64,000 nt of DNA, from the NCBI RefSeq assembly GCF_047495875.1, contig NC_092465.1, positions 12,036,660 to 12,100,659 of the forward strand. Reading direction: 5' to 3'. The translations under genes were made by a program, and so were the position numbers. Positions within the stretch are counted from its first letter, which is position 1. Each line of letters begins with the position of its first letter. The notes below the pieces were generated by a model. It made no database searches and had not been told where the DNA came from. It saw only the letters and a program-made list of their open reading frames with translations. This document shows positions 1-15,000 of this stretch, piece by piece. The DNA is from Pithys albifrons albifrons (Eukaryota; Chordata; Aves; Passeriformes; Thamnophilidae).

Positions 1-3000
1 CAGACTGGAATTTGCCACATATGGTATTTGGTAGCTGCATAATCCTGCTGACACTGGCATAGCTTGCGTAGGTGGAAGCCACACAGAGGGTGTGGTAACA
101 GGAGATAAGAGGTTCATTAAGGTGAACACTGGACAAGCATGGTGACATCTAACCTTCTGCTACACATGAGCTTTAGTGCTTCTCCAGGTAGGGTTGTTCT
201 ATCCAATGGTTCTCCTTTAATGGCAGTTTCCAGCACCTCAGCCCTGTGAACCGAACTTTCCCTTCACATCCCCAGTCCCACTGGCTGGCTCCATCCCTTG
301 CCTCTCTGGGTGCCAGTGTGGTGGCAGTGCCCCCACCGCACACTCGTTACTTGGACAATGTTATGTGTTGTGATGAGGGATGTGCTTCCAGTGCTTCACA
401 CATTTGCCTTCCACTAAATGAGAATCGGGTGCTGGACCGAGCAGACAGAACCTTGGCTGTGGGGCCTCACAGAGGGACAAGGGACCAATGTTTGGGGAGC
501 AGATGATGCCTAAACTTGAATTCCTGCTTTATAGCACAGCTCCAGCTCACAACTAACACAGGTCTGGAGCAGAGCTGTAATGGGAATATGAGTGGCTGTG
601 ACTCTGGGGCAGATGATGGTTGATAGACCTCCTTCTGTTTTTTCATCAGGAATGTGTGTGTGGATTAGGAGTTTATAGGAAAGCACAGAAAGATGGGTTA
701 AAAGCCTTATCAGGCAACAGGATGGCAGAGGGTGCTCTGTGGTAGGAGAAGGAATTTCTGTAGCAACTAAGAGAGCGTGTAGCAGGGGTGGCTGTGCCTA
801 GGAGTGGGGAGCAGATAGGAGCTCACACAAAGGAAGCAGGGTAAGATAGGGAGCAGGGAACAGGTGGGATGGGGTGTCAGCCAGGGCTGATGAATGACAC
901 TTGTGTATTGACTTGGGATGGCCTTGAGTAGGAGTCCCACACACAAATGCCTGGAGCTTTTGAGATTCAGTGCATGAAGCGCCAAGGCAGCAGGCATGCA
1001 GCATGACTCCAGGTGAGGAAGAGCACCAAGATGAATGCCTAGCTCCCAAATAGGTTCCACTCTTACCCTGCTCTATCCTCTCTGCCCATTTTTTGCCATT
1101 CCTACTGCTGTTTGAAACACAAAGCATCTGGAAAAAGCAATGCCCTTGTATGGTGCCTTTGGCTTCAGGAAAGATCTTCCAGCATTGAATTTGGCCTATG
1201 GATTTTAATTACTCTCCACTGTGATAGTAACGAGAGCCAGTGGAATTGTACTGATGTTATTTCCTTTTAATTTGTTATGATGCTCTGGATGCAGATTAAC
1301 TTTCCCAGCTCGATACATGTTATTGATTCATCCTGCCTCATGATGTGGTAAATGGCTCAAAGATGTGGCTGATTGCACTGTAGCTTCTCCCAGTAGCTCT
1401 GTTCCTCATGCAGTGTCCTCTTCACTCTGGCAGTAGCCAAAATCAGATACCTTTGCCTGTTTCTGAGCAGGTTGTTTACATCCATGTGAATGAGAATAAA
1501 CTTGAACATATGGTCCTGCTTCTCTATATGCAATAGTCCAGGTCTCCCAACTTCCCTTCTGTTTGATGCACTGAGTGTAAGGACAGCTTTGTGGTCATTT
1601 GATTTATATAAATCTACTTCTGCACCCAGCACATGGGGATGGTCCTCACTGAGGGGAACTGTCCTGCAAGGAGAGGAGAGCTGCAGTCAGAGGTGTCTCC
1701 AACAGTGCTCCTCCAAACACACACCTTTCTCAGGGCAGTGGCAGCCTCCTGCCCCCATCCCCATGTGCCGGTCGAGCATGGATGGTCAGCACAAGGTGGT
1801 TGGGGCAAGAGCAGCAGGAGGAGCAGGAGGGAGACACACTTACATTCTCCCTCCCAGTGAGGGAACATGACAGCAAGGCTTGTTGTGTGGGACTACACCC
1901 TACTGAGGGATCCTCCTCTGCTTTCTTTGGAGAAAGACCCAGCACTCCTTGGCACACAGTATTTAATGTCTTTTTTTCCTCTGCTTTTATTGAAACTGTA
2001 ATGAACAGAGCATGAGTTCTCTCAATACAAAGCCCTACCAGAGGCTGAAATTGGGAGGCTGAGACAGTGTCTTACTGGTTATAACAGGGGTGACTGTTAC
2101 AAACCTGCAGCCCCATTAGCAGGAATTTGCTCCACAGACTCAGAGACACTCCTGTCTCAGCATGGCCAGACTGGGTGTACCAGTAAATTGGTGCAAGTGC
2201 ACAGCCAGCCCTAGCCTGGAACCACATCCTGACTCTTCACCACACATCCTGCTGCTCCCAGCTGCTGGTGGCTTTCTGGACCTGGCTGCAGACCTGGTGC
2301 TTTACCTAATCAAGTCAGCTCATGGGGCAGTGCAGTGCTCAGAAGCTGCAGGGATGTCTTCTGTCCCCCATGATGTTCCTATCCTACATCATCTTGGATA
2401 GGAAAGAACCAAGGAGAAAAACAGAAGTTGGACTCAGCAGCCCTTCATCTTCCTCATGCATTGGCATGGACTGCAGCAGGAAGCCTGGTGTTCCAAGACT
2501 CATCTTAGAAAGCTTCCTTGTCCTCAGCCATGCTCCAAACACTGCTTTGTGGTAACTAAATACTCCAGCTCCACGTGTCCTTACAGCATGAGACTGCTGC
2601 GCCCCTCAGCAAGTCCAGAGGGACACTGACTGCATGCATGAGTGATGCAAGTGTCATATCATCAATCAGAGGCCATTTGGTATCCAAGTGCAGTCGTTGC
2701 ACTGCCAGTGAGTAGCCCAGCAGCTCAGTGATTATTATGTGGTTGCTGATGATAGTTATCAGTGCCTTTGACGCATTCCTTGGAGCAGAAACTGAACTTA
2801 GGACAGAGTAGCTTTGCCTAAAATCAGACTCTGAACAGTCCCTTTAGATGTAAAACTCCACTTCCAAAAAATCCATCAGCTCTGTGGACAATTCTAATAC
2901 ATGGGAACATGTGTACTAACCCTGCACCACTGGGCAAGCCAAGATAAAGCGGTGAAGAGGTAAATGTCAGTTTGTCCTGTCACACAGCTGACTTCAGGAT

Positions 3001-6000
3001 TTAGAAGCCTATATCCAATTAAAGCAGCCTGGCAATTAACATCAAAACAGGTGAGCCTGGTCTCAATCTAGTGCATGTCAATGTGGCTGCTGTAGCTGCC
3101 AGGAAGCCTCAGATATATCTGGGTGAGTTTGCCCCACCCCCTTTACCTCCACCCTGCAGAAGTTTCATTTCCAAACCTTGCCGTGCGTGACTTGTCCATA
3201 GCACCGTGGTGGCAGCAATCTTGTGTCTTCCTTCACCTCCACAGCTATCCTGTGCACCTGCCTGAACACATCCTGCTCGTGCTGGCCCCTGAACAGTGAG
3301 GAATTTCTCTAACCAGCTTCCTGAAAGATACTGGGCAGAAGATTGGGAAAAGGCTTCATGGAAGGTTAGAAAATAGCACTAAGCAGAAAAACTGAGGTAA
3401 ATTGGGGCACAGTGAAAAGTCAGACACTAAGTATTAGATCCCAAACCTAGGCAGCTTAGGGCAGAATCCTGCAGACCCGGAGCCACAGACACCCACCATG
3501 CATTAGCCCAGCAGTGTCACAGTGTCCTTGTACCTGGCAGCATTTCCCCAGGACACTTGGCATCCATTTAGGAGGAGCAAAAGCTTTGGGGACCTAGTGA
3601 TTCACCAGAGAGGGTGCTTATGCTGCCTTAGGCAAAGCAGTAGAAATACACTCTTTTGGCTTAGTTCCACCATATCCTTAGAGAAAATAAAAAGCATTTA
3701 ACTAATTTTTTTTCTGCTGAGTAGGCAAAGGCAGGTTTGACACTTAGCTGGGCTGTCAGCAGCAGCGAGTGCCTTCAGCACAACACCACTGAGGGCAGAA
3801 CTGAGAGAAAGGCCCCTCGTCTCCCTCACATGTACCCCACGGAAACAAATGACTCTTCAGGTAATTTACAGACTTTTGTGACCTCAGCCCTGCCACACCA
3901 GTGTCCTCAAACTGAGGGATAAAATTGAACCAGCTGAATTACATCTATTTTATATCTTTTAGATTAAAAAAACTAAACAAACTTAACAGAAACATCTAAG
4001 TTGTGCTTCTCTTGATTTGCACCATTTGCCTTCCTTTCCATGTGGAAAAAGAACTAGGCTGCTTTGTGCTCTTCTCAGTTTTTCACTGTTTAAGCTGAGA
4101 AATGAATTCTATCCCACCTGAAACCAGTGAATGTTTGAAGAGGCTTCAGCCTCCACCCATGCCCAAAATGGTTTGCATTGAAATGGACTTTCAAGGTGTT
4201 CCTGAAAAGAATAGGATTGTATCAGACTGGTAAAACTCTTGCTTCCCTACTTCTCTTACAATCCCCACCTCACAGAATCCCTTGAAAGGAAACTGCATTT
4301 CCTCCTGGATTTGTGGTTTTGGTGATGTGGTGTTTTGTGGTTGTTGTTTTTTTTTTTGTAATTATAAAATCCTTTACTCTCGCCTCCCAGCTGGAATTCC
4401 CTGAAGAAGCACTCTCACCTGTGTGTGTCTCAGGGATGATGCCCTGCTTAGAGAAAATGCTGTAAATATCAGCTGATCTCCTGAAGGAGCATGGCAAAGG
4501 AAGCCACAGAGCAACTGCTGTTGTGTGGCACGTCAACAGGAGTTGACTCCACCACTGCCTCCTAAACCAGCTCCCAGAGCAACTGTGTATCATCACTGGT
4601 CAGGTGCCCTTTCCGGAAGATAAGGGATGACTGAAAAAAAAAAAAGGAGTAGAAGATGATGAAAGTCCAAAAGCAGCTGCAAATGTACAACCATACACAG
4701 AGTTATGCTGGTGGTGTGTTAAAAGAGGCATGTAGGGGTCATGGACTCATCTTCTGATCCCACAGTCCTGTCCTTGCCCGTGTTCCTGCATTTCCTTACC
4801 ACCTCAGAGGGGAGGGCACCGTGTCCCTAGAGGCACCTGGAGTCAGTCCAGCTTGTGCTCAGCCAGTACCTCCAACCCGTTACACTTGAACACAGGTCTC
4901 CTAGTTTAGTTAACTCCAAGTAATTATACTTCAGTTTTAGGAAACCTTACCTGACTGTTCCTGGTGCTCAGAGACTGCAAGGAGAGTTCTTGCAGATGCT
5001 GGGAGGTAGTTTTATTTTCTCCTCTCACACATAGCAGAGCTGAAACACAGGAATTGAAGTGTCTTGTCTGGTGAGATGGAGGACCAGACGTCAGTCTCAT
5101 ATGTTAGCAGGTTGCAGTCTGTTCACAGCATCTCCCACTCTGCAGCTGTGAGAGTTGCAGTATTTGCTTCGTTCACACACTCCGGGTGAAAAGTCACAAA
5201 CTGCTATTGTGGCTTCTCCAAATGATCTTAACCTATGTCCACAAAAGCTCAGGAGTGTAAATCAGTGTCCTGTGACCTCCCACAGAGAGGCTTTTAACAG
5301 GCAGCAAGAGGAGAAAGTGCTGCCTCCATTTCAAGGCAAGGGGACTTGGCTTTAATTTTTTAAAACACTGTCACAAGTGATTGGTGAAGCAGTATTTTTG
5401 GAGAGCAGAGGAAACTGGCAGTTTTCTGCAGCTATGTCAAATGTCTCATGATGCCAGTGGTACATCAGAGCACTTCTACTGAAATACTTCAGACACTGAG
5501 GCCTGGCTAAAATCATCTGCTCTGGCTGAAGCAGGAATGGCATCTGGAAATCAAATCTGGCTGGAGGAAATCAGCAAGGCATCAGGATCTCTCTGTATTC
5601 ATCAGGATCTTAAGTCAAAGGCTGTCTTGTCCAACTGTCTTAATGATCCAGAGGTGCTGTACCATCAGCACCTCACAAATTCCAAGGTGCCTGGTGGGGG
5701 ACAAAGGAAGGCAATGCAAACCAGAGCTGGAGCTGAAAATAGTGCAGGCCTGTGGGGCCAGTCCCCAACATTACCATTGGGAAAGAAAGTCATAGACTTC
5801 AGGGAGGGTCTTTAGCTGTGGATATGGGGAGTGTTGTGATTGCATTAGGAGGCCCCATACCAGCAGCTGGGAGGTGGGACCATGTTCATTGCATTTATCT
5901 GTTTTCTCTCTTTGTTAACTACAATTCCTCTGACCTCTGCAGAGCTGAAAAAGAGCCCTTATTTCATCAAGTGGCACCAGATTATATTAGCAGGATTCTG

Positions 6001-9000
6001 TTCCAGGGCTTCTGACATCCTTCCAAAATCCAGCCCTGACACTGCCCAGGCTGTGGGTAATTTGATTCTGCTGGGGCTGAGAAAAGGCCTGAGCAGCAGC
6101 AGAGATTGCACCTTAAAATCTGCATGCTCAGATGGTAGTGCCTCCTTCTTTGCATCTCTGTCTGATTTATTGTCTCACATAACGATCATAAAAGCAAGTC
6201 AATGCCCTCAGACATCCCTGGCTTATGGTAAATATTGAAAACTAAACCTGATTTCAGTAAGAATTGCGAGAAATGGAGCCATTATGTTCTGCAGAAGTTG
6301 ATGGCTGAAGCAGAATGCTTCAGGCCCTGGCAAACAGCAGTGATGTTAGTGGGCTGGCTTGCATTTGAGAGACTTTGGTGATTTTTGCAGCTGGATGACC
6401 TCAGCAGCAGGAATCAGGGCCTCTCACTTCACATGGAGAAAGCCCTTCAGTCTTTAACTAGACTATCTTTGACTTCACCTTATTTAAAGATTTTAGGCAC
6501 TGTGCAGTGCTAGAGAATCTTGCTGAGCTCCTATTACCTCAGCACCAGCTGATACATAATTAATTATTCAAGACTAGCCAGTTCCTTCATCAATTTTAAT
6601 AAATCAAGTTTTCCACTGTGATCTCAGCAGTGCTGCCAGCTGGGATGTGATGAGGTAAGCCCATTATTTCCTGGGGCCTTTTCCATTTGGTCCAGGTTTA
6701 CATACCTGAGGGCCTTGATAGTAAACAGGAGATTGGCAGCAGATGGTGCCAGTTTCAGGTAGGCCTGCAGTGGGCAGAAGAGGCAACAGAACTCCCCCGT
6801 CCCTCAGGAGGTCACAGAGCTCTGTCCTCAGGACAGAGGATGGCTTTGCATCTACAAAATGGACTCAGCTGCTACATGCTGACCCCCAGAGCAGAGTGTA
6901 ACCCTTCAGGGAGATGGGCTGGACACCACAACAGCTGAGAGGGGCAAGTCCCATCTTTTACACAGACTCAGACTCATGAAATTGTTCCTATGTCTCTGAT
7001 ATTTCTCCAGAGCAGACGGGTTGTGATGTTCATGAACCAATCCCATTGAGAAAGCACCTACATGGATCGGTCATCTGTGTAACACATCTGTGTACCACCT
7101 TTTAATGTACACACAGGCAGCATCTCTCAGTACACTGCAGACATCCTGTCCACTGCTGATAAACTTCACAGTGCAATAGCTCCCACAGCAAACCCTGAGC
7201 TGAGCTGTTGACTGTTGTGACCTCTTTCCCTCAGCTTCTGCTCAAACTCAACAACACAAAATACTTTCTGACACTGAAGCACTTGTAGCACTTTCTGTGG
7301 ATCTCTTGAATAGGCAGGAACACACATCTCTCTGTTCATTATCAACATCAAAAATTGCTTATTCTGTTTTCTGCTTCTGCTCTTCTGGCCAAATAGGATC
7401 CAATCTTGTAATGGAGTCAAAGGTGAAAAGGTGGTGTAAATCCCCTATAGAATTTGATTACATTGTGCTGCATTACATAAAAAAGTGAGAAGGACCTATT
7501 TCCTCCTTTCTCTTTACCCCTGTAAACTGCAGGTTACTCAGGGCTGCACATTTCTCCAGCCCAGGTCTTGGAGAGGATTTAGCACTTACAGTCCTTATCC
7601 CTCCTGTACACAGGACATGGAGTTTTTAGTGGAAACAAGCAGAGCCTTCAGCCCAAATCCATTTCTACCATGGCTGCTCTGATTATTCCAGTATTCAGAG
7701 AACATGAGGACACGATCAGATATACCACAGCCACACTTTACAGCTCATGAAAGGAAGGCAGAAATCTCTGCAGCTGCTTTTGTTACCATGTATTTTGGGA
7801 GAGGGAAGATAAACTGCTGAGGAGGAAAGAGGCTGGACATAACCAATGCTGAGAATGAATTGTTTACAGCCGTGATGATGAATTCAGTGCACTCAGGTAG
7901 CCCAAGAGTATCCAACCTGCCAGATCTCTGTGGTGCACACTCTCATGAATGTGCTGCTGGTGAGGCACCCAAGATCAGCAGTTTATGCACAGGTCTGGCA
8001 CCGTGGCTCAGTTTGATTGATGGATGAAAGGTGGACCTTGCTAAAGGTAGGTCACAGTTATGGGAGGTTTAATGACTTGAGCTTTGGGGATGGAGCATGT
8101 AAGAATGGCACCTAATTGTGAGAAATAAGAGTGTCCTTCTCACAGTGTATTAAACAGCAACATCCATATATCTGTGTTCCAAGAAGTGGGAGGAAAATTC
8201 ACACATCCCTGCAACCATTGTAGCTGCTGGATCTTCAAGTCTGCCTCACACAGACACAGGGCTATTTCCCATGCCCAAGACATTCCCACTAATCATCACA
8301 GCCCCCATTTCATTTTTGGAATGACACCATACTGTTTTTAGGGCCTAATATGTTTCAGCTCCTTATTGCCATCATTAATCCTGAAGCTCTTTAATTCTCT
8401 GTATGTCTTCCCCCCCTTATCAGTTTTGTGCAATTCTTAGCTTGTCATTTTTATTTACTACTTTCTATTTTCCCAGTGTTTACACACATAACATGCTTGC
8501 TTTCACTTTCCCAATAAACAAGAATCCTATTTTTTTTCAAATCAATATATTTACTTTCCTCAGCAACAGGATTGTGGCTATTTGAATACTTTGAAAAAGA
8601 AAGCTCCCAATTACCATTTTTATTTTCCTGCTCAAATTTTCCTTTATTACCTGGCTCACAGCTGTTTTCAGCTCTCTGAAGTTGACATTTTAGAATTGTA
8701 ATGATGGATAATTGATCTGCACTGAGCTGTTTGCACACATCAAATGTAACTGTGTGGTGATCATTGGTAACTAAGCAACCAGTTATGTTTTATTTCTGTG
8801 ATCAATTCCTTGCTATCTGGCAAGAATAGGTCTAACACAGCAGGTGCCCACAAGGGATACAACACTTTTGGGAGTTAAGAACCCATCATCTGAGAGACTG
8901 GGAGTGACAGCATCATGAAGCCCCTGACTTACCCCTGGCTGCTGTCCCTTACAGGCATGTGGCCTTCTTTTTTCAGTGGATATGAAAGTTTAATGATCTT

Positions 9001-12000
9001 GGAAGTCTTGATTGTTAAGGTAGAAGGACTTAATTGGCTGCCATGTTTTATTCCTGTGATTCAAGCAGTGACGGCAAATGCATATTTACCCTTTATCTGT
9101 TAAAGCAAATTGTTAACATTCACAGGCTCTAATTTGGTTTGCTAGTCAGAAGGCCACTTATGACAGGCTTGAATAGCTTTGCTGCTGCATCCTGAAAGGT
9201 GTCCCAGCAGTGGTTGTTGCATGGGACCTTTGAAAACTCTTGATTTTCTACTCTATTGTTCCATGTGAACATTTCTTTCTTCTGTTTAACTGAGGAAAGG
9301 AATAGTCGTGAACCACAAGGGCTTGGAAAACTGCTTGTCAGGAAGTGAGTCGGGATGACTCTCTGTGGGAGGGGAGGGGAGGCAGCAGCCAGGCAGCAGT
9401 GCAGGTGAGACAGGAACCGTGGGCAAGGGGCACGGTCCCACTGCACCTGAGCTGGAAGAGCAGAATGGGCCCCATGATGAACGTGTCTTTGCTCAGCCAA
9501 CAGGGACTGGAGAAACCTGTAGCTCCAGCATAGCTCTGATGCCACCCCAGAAGTGAAGCTGAGCAGGTCAGAAGCAGCACCCACACAGCCTAAACCAAGC
9601 AAGGCCCAGGCAAAGGCTGAAATGCAGCTCCCAGGCCAGTGGGTGGCAGGAGCAAGGGTGGAGGTTCCAGACGAGGCTGGTCAAGGTAATTAATTATTCC
9701 TCAGGCTATGCTTGGATCTGCTCTGCTACCCAAATTCTGTTCCAGAGGGATCACTAGCAGACATCTCATATAAAAGAAATCCATTTTAGCTTCCTGCAAA
9801 AAAGAAAAAAACCCCATGGCCCATCTGGAGCAGGTTGTAACAACTTCATCACTGTCTATCTGCAACAAATGTTGCATGGGGCTTAGAAATCTTGACAAGC
9901 TCCATCTCCAGATCGGTTTGCAGCTTTCCCTTCTTGCTGTTGCTGCTTTCTGAAAGGAGCCATATGGGTTTTGTACTGAAAGTTGCATAAATGCTAATAT
10001 GAAAGTATATTTAGAGGTGGCATATGGGCAATAGTAAATGGAACTGAGTGGGTTTTGGTTCAGATTACACGGGCAAATTCCGTGAACCAGATGCTGCAGT
10101 GGGTTAGTCAGGAAGCCTCTGACTAACCTGGAGTCCCAAGTTCAGACCTTGATTGGAGTTATTTCTGCACTTGGCTGTGCTGGATGACTTTGTCAGTGGT
10201 ACTGATGTTTGCCAGCAGATCCAGAAAATCCTGAAGACTTCAGGCATTGTAAAAAAACCCCACAACATACAGCCTGATCTGGGTGGGATTGTAGACCCAT
10301 CAGAGACAGCAGTTTTTGTTCTTTGGGGTACTGTAGGCACAGAGGTACATGTAAGAGTTCTTTGTAGAATAGAAATTTAGAAATTATTTAGCAAAATACA
10401 TCTAAATATCTCTAAAAATTTAGAAAAGTCATGTTGTAGTCTAGCAGCTGACAGTATAGCCTGCTGTAGCTAGTAGATGTAAGGGATTATTTTACTTTTT
10501 TATGAATCTTTGTTGAACACCAGAAAGTCCAGGGTATGTGGGTGTCTGGGGGTTTCAGTGCCCTCTCCATCAGGGAGGGTGACGTGATTCATGCTGGCAC
10601 AGCGTGTCACAGCTCCTGTTGGGCCCTCCCCATGCAGAGCCGGGAGCATCCTCTGTGCTCAGGCAACAGGTATTTGAGCTGGATCTAAAAGCTCTGGACT
10701 GAGTCCCATCTGGCATCAGGCATGCTGATATCTGCACAGTGACTGGCTGGGTTAAGAAATCTCCTGCTTTACTCTTTTCTATTTTTCAGTGCTTGGGAAC
10801 TTTACTCATAGAGCCTCAAGCAAAAAAAAAAATCCAAGTTGAGCAGAGATGGAAATTTTTTATGAAACTGTAGATAAACCATTCACTTTAATGATAAAAC
10901 CACAATTTTATCTGCTCTGATTAAAAGGTTAATTAGTTTTAGAGCATTTATGCACAAAGGAAAAATGACAGCATCCTTACAGATCTGTAAAACTTGCCCA
11001 GAGGTTGGCTCACAGCTAATCCACTGTGGTCACTGCAGTCCCCACTCCTGTCACAGCCTGGTGCCTGTTTTTTACAGCCTCTCCTGCAGCATTAAACAGC
11101 AGCCATAAAGCATTTGGCCACTGGTCCTGCCAGCTCAGGAGTCCTTTTTAAAGCCTGCTCATTGCATCGCGTGCATTGCTCTTTGCATGGGGAAATAGTC
11201 AGCTTTGAATGTCACCCAGTCCTGCAGAGGCAAGTGGGAAGATGGATTATTTTGGCAGCAATCCATCCATCTGTTAATCTGCCAACACTAATGTTTAGCT
11301 TTTCAGGCTCCAAGTTGTCTTAAATAATGCTGACCTACAGGATCTGGAGTGAGAAAGGTCTCATGGCTCATTTAGTCTTCCATTTCTTAAGTGGTAATTA
11401 AACTTTCTGAGGTGTTATAGCTACATGCAGGAATTGTTGATGGACAGTACTTATGAGGTTGAGGTTCAATCCTTTTCTGAGGTGCTGTGTTGATCGAGGT
11501 TCTTACCATTATGTTGGCTGCAACATCCCCACTGTATCTTCTCAGACTATTCCTTAAAAAAGGATTCATAAGTGATTGGATGTCTGCATGGGCAATACTT
11601 CCTCTGTTTTGATTGATATTATGATGTTGTATCTACAGATGTGGAGTGTTCAGCTTTGGGTGGGGTGGGTACTTCTGTGACAACCACAAAGGCTGCACAC
11701 TTTTGGTGCTGTGCAAGAGCCAAGTTATTAGGAAAAAAAAAGCAGTTGTTGCCTGCAGTGCTGCTGTGATGCTCTTAGTTCAGTTTTTAACACTGCATTG
11801 GTAAAATCAATGTGCATGTAACGGGTCTCTTCTGCTACTGTGATCTGTGCCTTATTTTTTCCCAGTTACAAGAAACCAAAAGGTTAACAAGAATGTGGGG
11901 ACCTCCATGAGGCACTTGGAATGTTTTGCAAAATGACGTGGGAGTAACGATACCTAACTCAGACTGCCAGGGAATTACAGAGCCCAGCGTTGGCTGGGAG

Positions 12001-15000
12001 CTCCCAGCTTCAGACCCTGCAGCAACTTAGTGGCATAGACAGGGACATGGAGTGTCTTGTGCCTCTGGATCCAGGGTGGGCCTTCATCACGATTAATGTC
12101 ATGTAGTGTAGCTGATATCCAAGACCAGCTGCACACAGAGAAGGGGTCTGACTCACTGTCCTTCTCCCTCCCTTGTTTAGAAAGAGCTGCAGAACTCTGC
12201 ATTTATTCCTTATTTTCTTCACAATGTTACATGTGCAGTGGCTAACTTGTACTGCAAGGTGATGCAGTTTGCACAAAGTATCCAGTGCATTTGGGCAAAT
12301 GAAACCATTTTCTTACAGCTGGCTCTAAACAAAGCGGCATGTCCTGCCTCCTCCTCCATCACCTTTCTCTCTAGGATGGGATCTGGCAGAGCACCAAAAA
12401 GAGAGTCCCTTGGCAATATTGATAAGTTGCAATATACGGACATGGTTAGGAACATCCTAAGAGTGTATGTATTAATTGGGCTTAGAATTTGATTTTAATG
12501 GTGGCTTTAAAAGCATCCCCAGTAAACTATGCATGACATGATGTGTCTGGGGGACACTTGTGTGTGGTGAGAAATCCAGTGGATCTCTATTGCCTCTGTC
12601 TGATCTCTCCAAATCCTGTCCTGTGGGTCTCCTGGGAGTTAATGCCTAGCTGGTGTCAAAGACAGCCCAGAGAGATTCTCCTGTCTTCAGTACATCTGAT
12701 GTGGTTTTAACCCTTGATATGGCAATATGGGAAACTTTTGATGAGCAACTGTTTAGGGCAAATCACACTTGGAAAGTAGCCCTCTGGAATGTGCGCTCTT
12801 CCCGGTGTGCTGGGATTTGTGCCTAAAGGCATTTACCCTGGTGTGTCCCAGTGGAGGAACCCAGAGCTCCAGCACCCTCCAAATGCTGTTTCTGCTCAGC
12901 CCTGAGCTGCTGTGGGCAGTTCACCAGCTGTCCTGTCTCTGTAGTCACAGAGTTGTTAGCAAAAAATTAATACCTGCAAATGCAGCACAGCAGTAGCTCC
13001 CCACAGGCAGAGATCCTGTTTCAAGAACCTTTTACGTTCCTATCACCTTCTCTGTCTCCCAGAGCAATAACTGATTTCCTGCCCTTGTCTGGCCCTACCT
13101 GTGGGTGGTGGGACCCCCTTCCTTCTACCCACGGCACTCACAGCTCCCCTGTCCCCTCACTCCTGGGGGAGGGCAGGGCGCTGCAGCTGGGTCTGTGCTC
13201 TTCACACTGCCCAGCAGCAGGTCAAGCAGAGCACTTAGATGGGCTAATTGTGAGTCACAACATTTCCTACAGGGAAGACATCAACTGGAGTCCTCTCCAG
13301 CCATCAGTGTTCCTAAAGCCTCTCATACAGACAGGAAAGAGGAGATAGGAAAAAATTCCAAATAATTTCCATAGCTAATTGAAATGGAGGGGAAGGGAAG
13401 AGGTGCAAATCCAACTTGAAAGAGCAGCCTTTGCCTCTGATAGTCTACTGGGAAATTTACTGGAGCATTCAAGAATATGAAACACAAGCAAATAAATGAT
13501 GCTGATGTCTGATCAAAGGGCTGCTATACAAGAGAGAGCCTCTGTCAGTGCAGGTCCAGCCTCCATGTGCTTCGGAACCTTGCCCAGTACATTTGATGAA
13601 ATGGCTACATGTAACATAAAGAAACTAACTGGATTTTTCTCTTGGCATCTGTTCCTGATGTAAAAGTGCTTTCAGACTCTGTAATCCATTAGAACTACAT
13701 TTATCAAAAGATGCAAAAGAGAGGGGCAGGGTAATTTTGTTTTCAGTTCCTGAGTTCACCTGGAGGCAAAGGATCTGAACACACAAATAGATGGAAAAGC
13801 TGACACATCCGTTGGATCTGATCTACACTGGGATATTCACTGACAAAACTATCCATGTAATGGTACTACTGTAGGTGCTGCTCTCTTGTGGATCCATTTC
13901 TTCTATAATAACCATTCCAAACCAATAAAAACTTCTTGGATTAAGAGTGCCCATCATACCTGGAGCAGTATAGCTGTTCAGAATAAAAGAATGTCTACCA
14001 AGTTTGTATGTATGTAAGGCAAATCCTAGACATAAAACATCGCAGAAAAGTCTTTGCTAAGACAAAAAGCATACTCTAAAGTTTGCTAATAATACTAAAA
14101 TCTCCCCCAAAACAAGGCATCTTGCAGTTTGTGCATCCCTTGGCAAGCTTAGATAAAAAACATGCAGAGAAAGAGGGAGTCTAATGTGTCACCAGCCTGA
14201 ATTAGGAATGTTTTTCCCAGAGAAGGCAAGGTCAAAGAGAGGACTGGTGTTTTAGGAAGATGACTTCTCTGCCCCAAATCCTAAGAGCATTTGTGCAAAG
14301 TGAAGGGGCCCAAATGTGTCTGGAGCACAGACTGCCCTTGCCAGTGGTCACTCAGCTGGGATGAAGGGTGAAAGATTTCTCTAAACTGCACATTCCAGAG
14401 TTGGAAGCTGTGAGAGAAGAGTGCACAGTGCTGAGCCTAAGGGGAAATAGAGCAAAAACCTGTGCAACAGAGGCTTTTCCATTCTTGAAACAGCTCTGCA
14501 GAGGCAGGGGGTTCCCAGTGGCTATCGTGGCAGCTGAATGAAATTGTCACTTGTGATAAGGCATCATGAGAGCTGGGGAAAATCCTGGCTCTGTGCCCAG
14601 TGGCACAGGTCCAAGTGATTTCACTGGAGCCAAGATTTTTACTCTGTATGTGAAATGAATTGCCAGGGTGAGTGAAGCTGCAAAAATAACGTGTGGTAAT
14701 GAAATGCACTTGCAGCAGAGCATCCCTGCACCAGAGCCCTGCTGCGAGCAGGAGCGTTTGCACAGGCTGGGGAGAACACTGTGGTGTTCTGGTAAGAGGC
14801 TGGAGGAGTCAGGAAGTGTGAAGTGCCACTGAATTCCTCAAGGATGTCACATAAATGGCCATTTGTAGGAGAACTCATATTTTCCTGGGGGATTTTTTGA
14901 CCCACTTTTTTCTTTTCCTTTTTTTCCCTTTCTGCTAGCTTTCCCAGGATTCCCACCAACGCCAGGGACTATCCATCAATATCACCATAGCAACAAGAAG

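Noticed and set aside
5882..6238. 118-codon open frame with signal-peptide-like start
   Set aside because: No homology I recognise, and nearby frames overlap. Leader-like hydrophobic starts are common in A+T-rich DNA.
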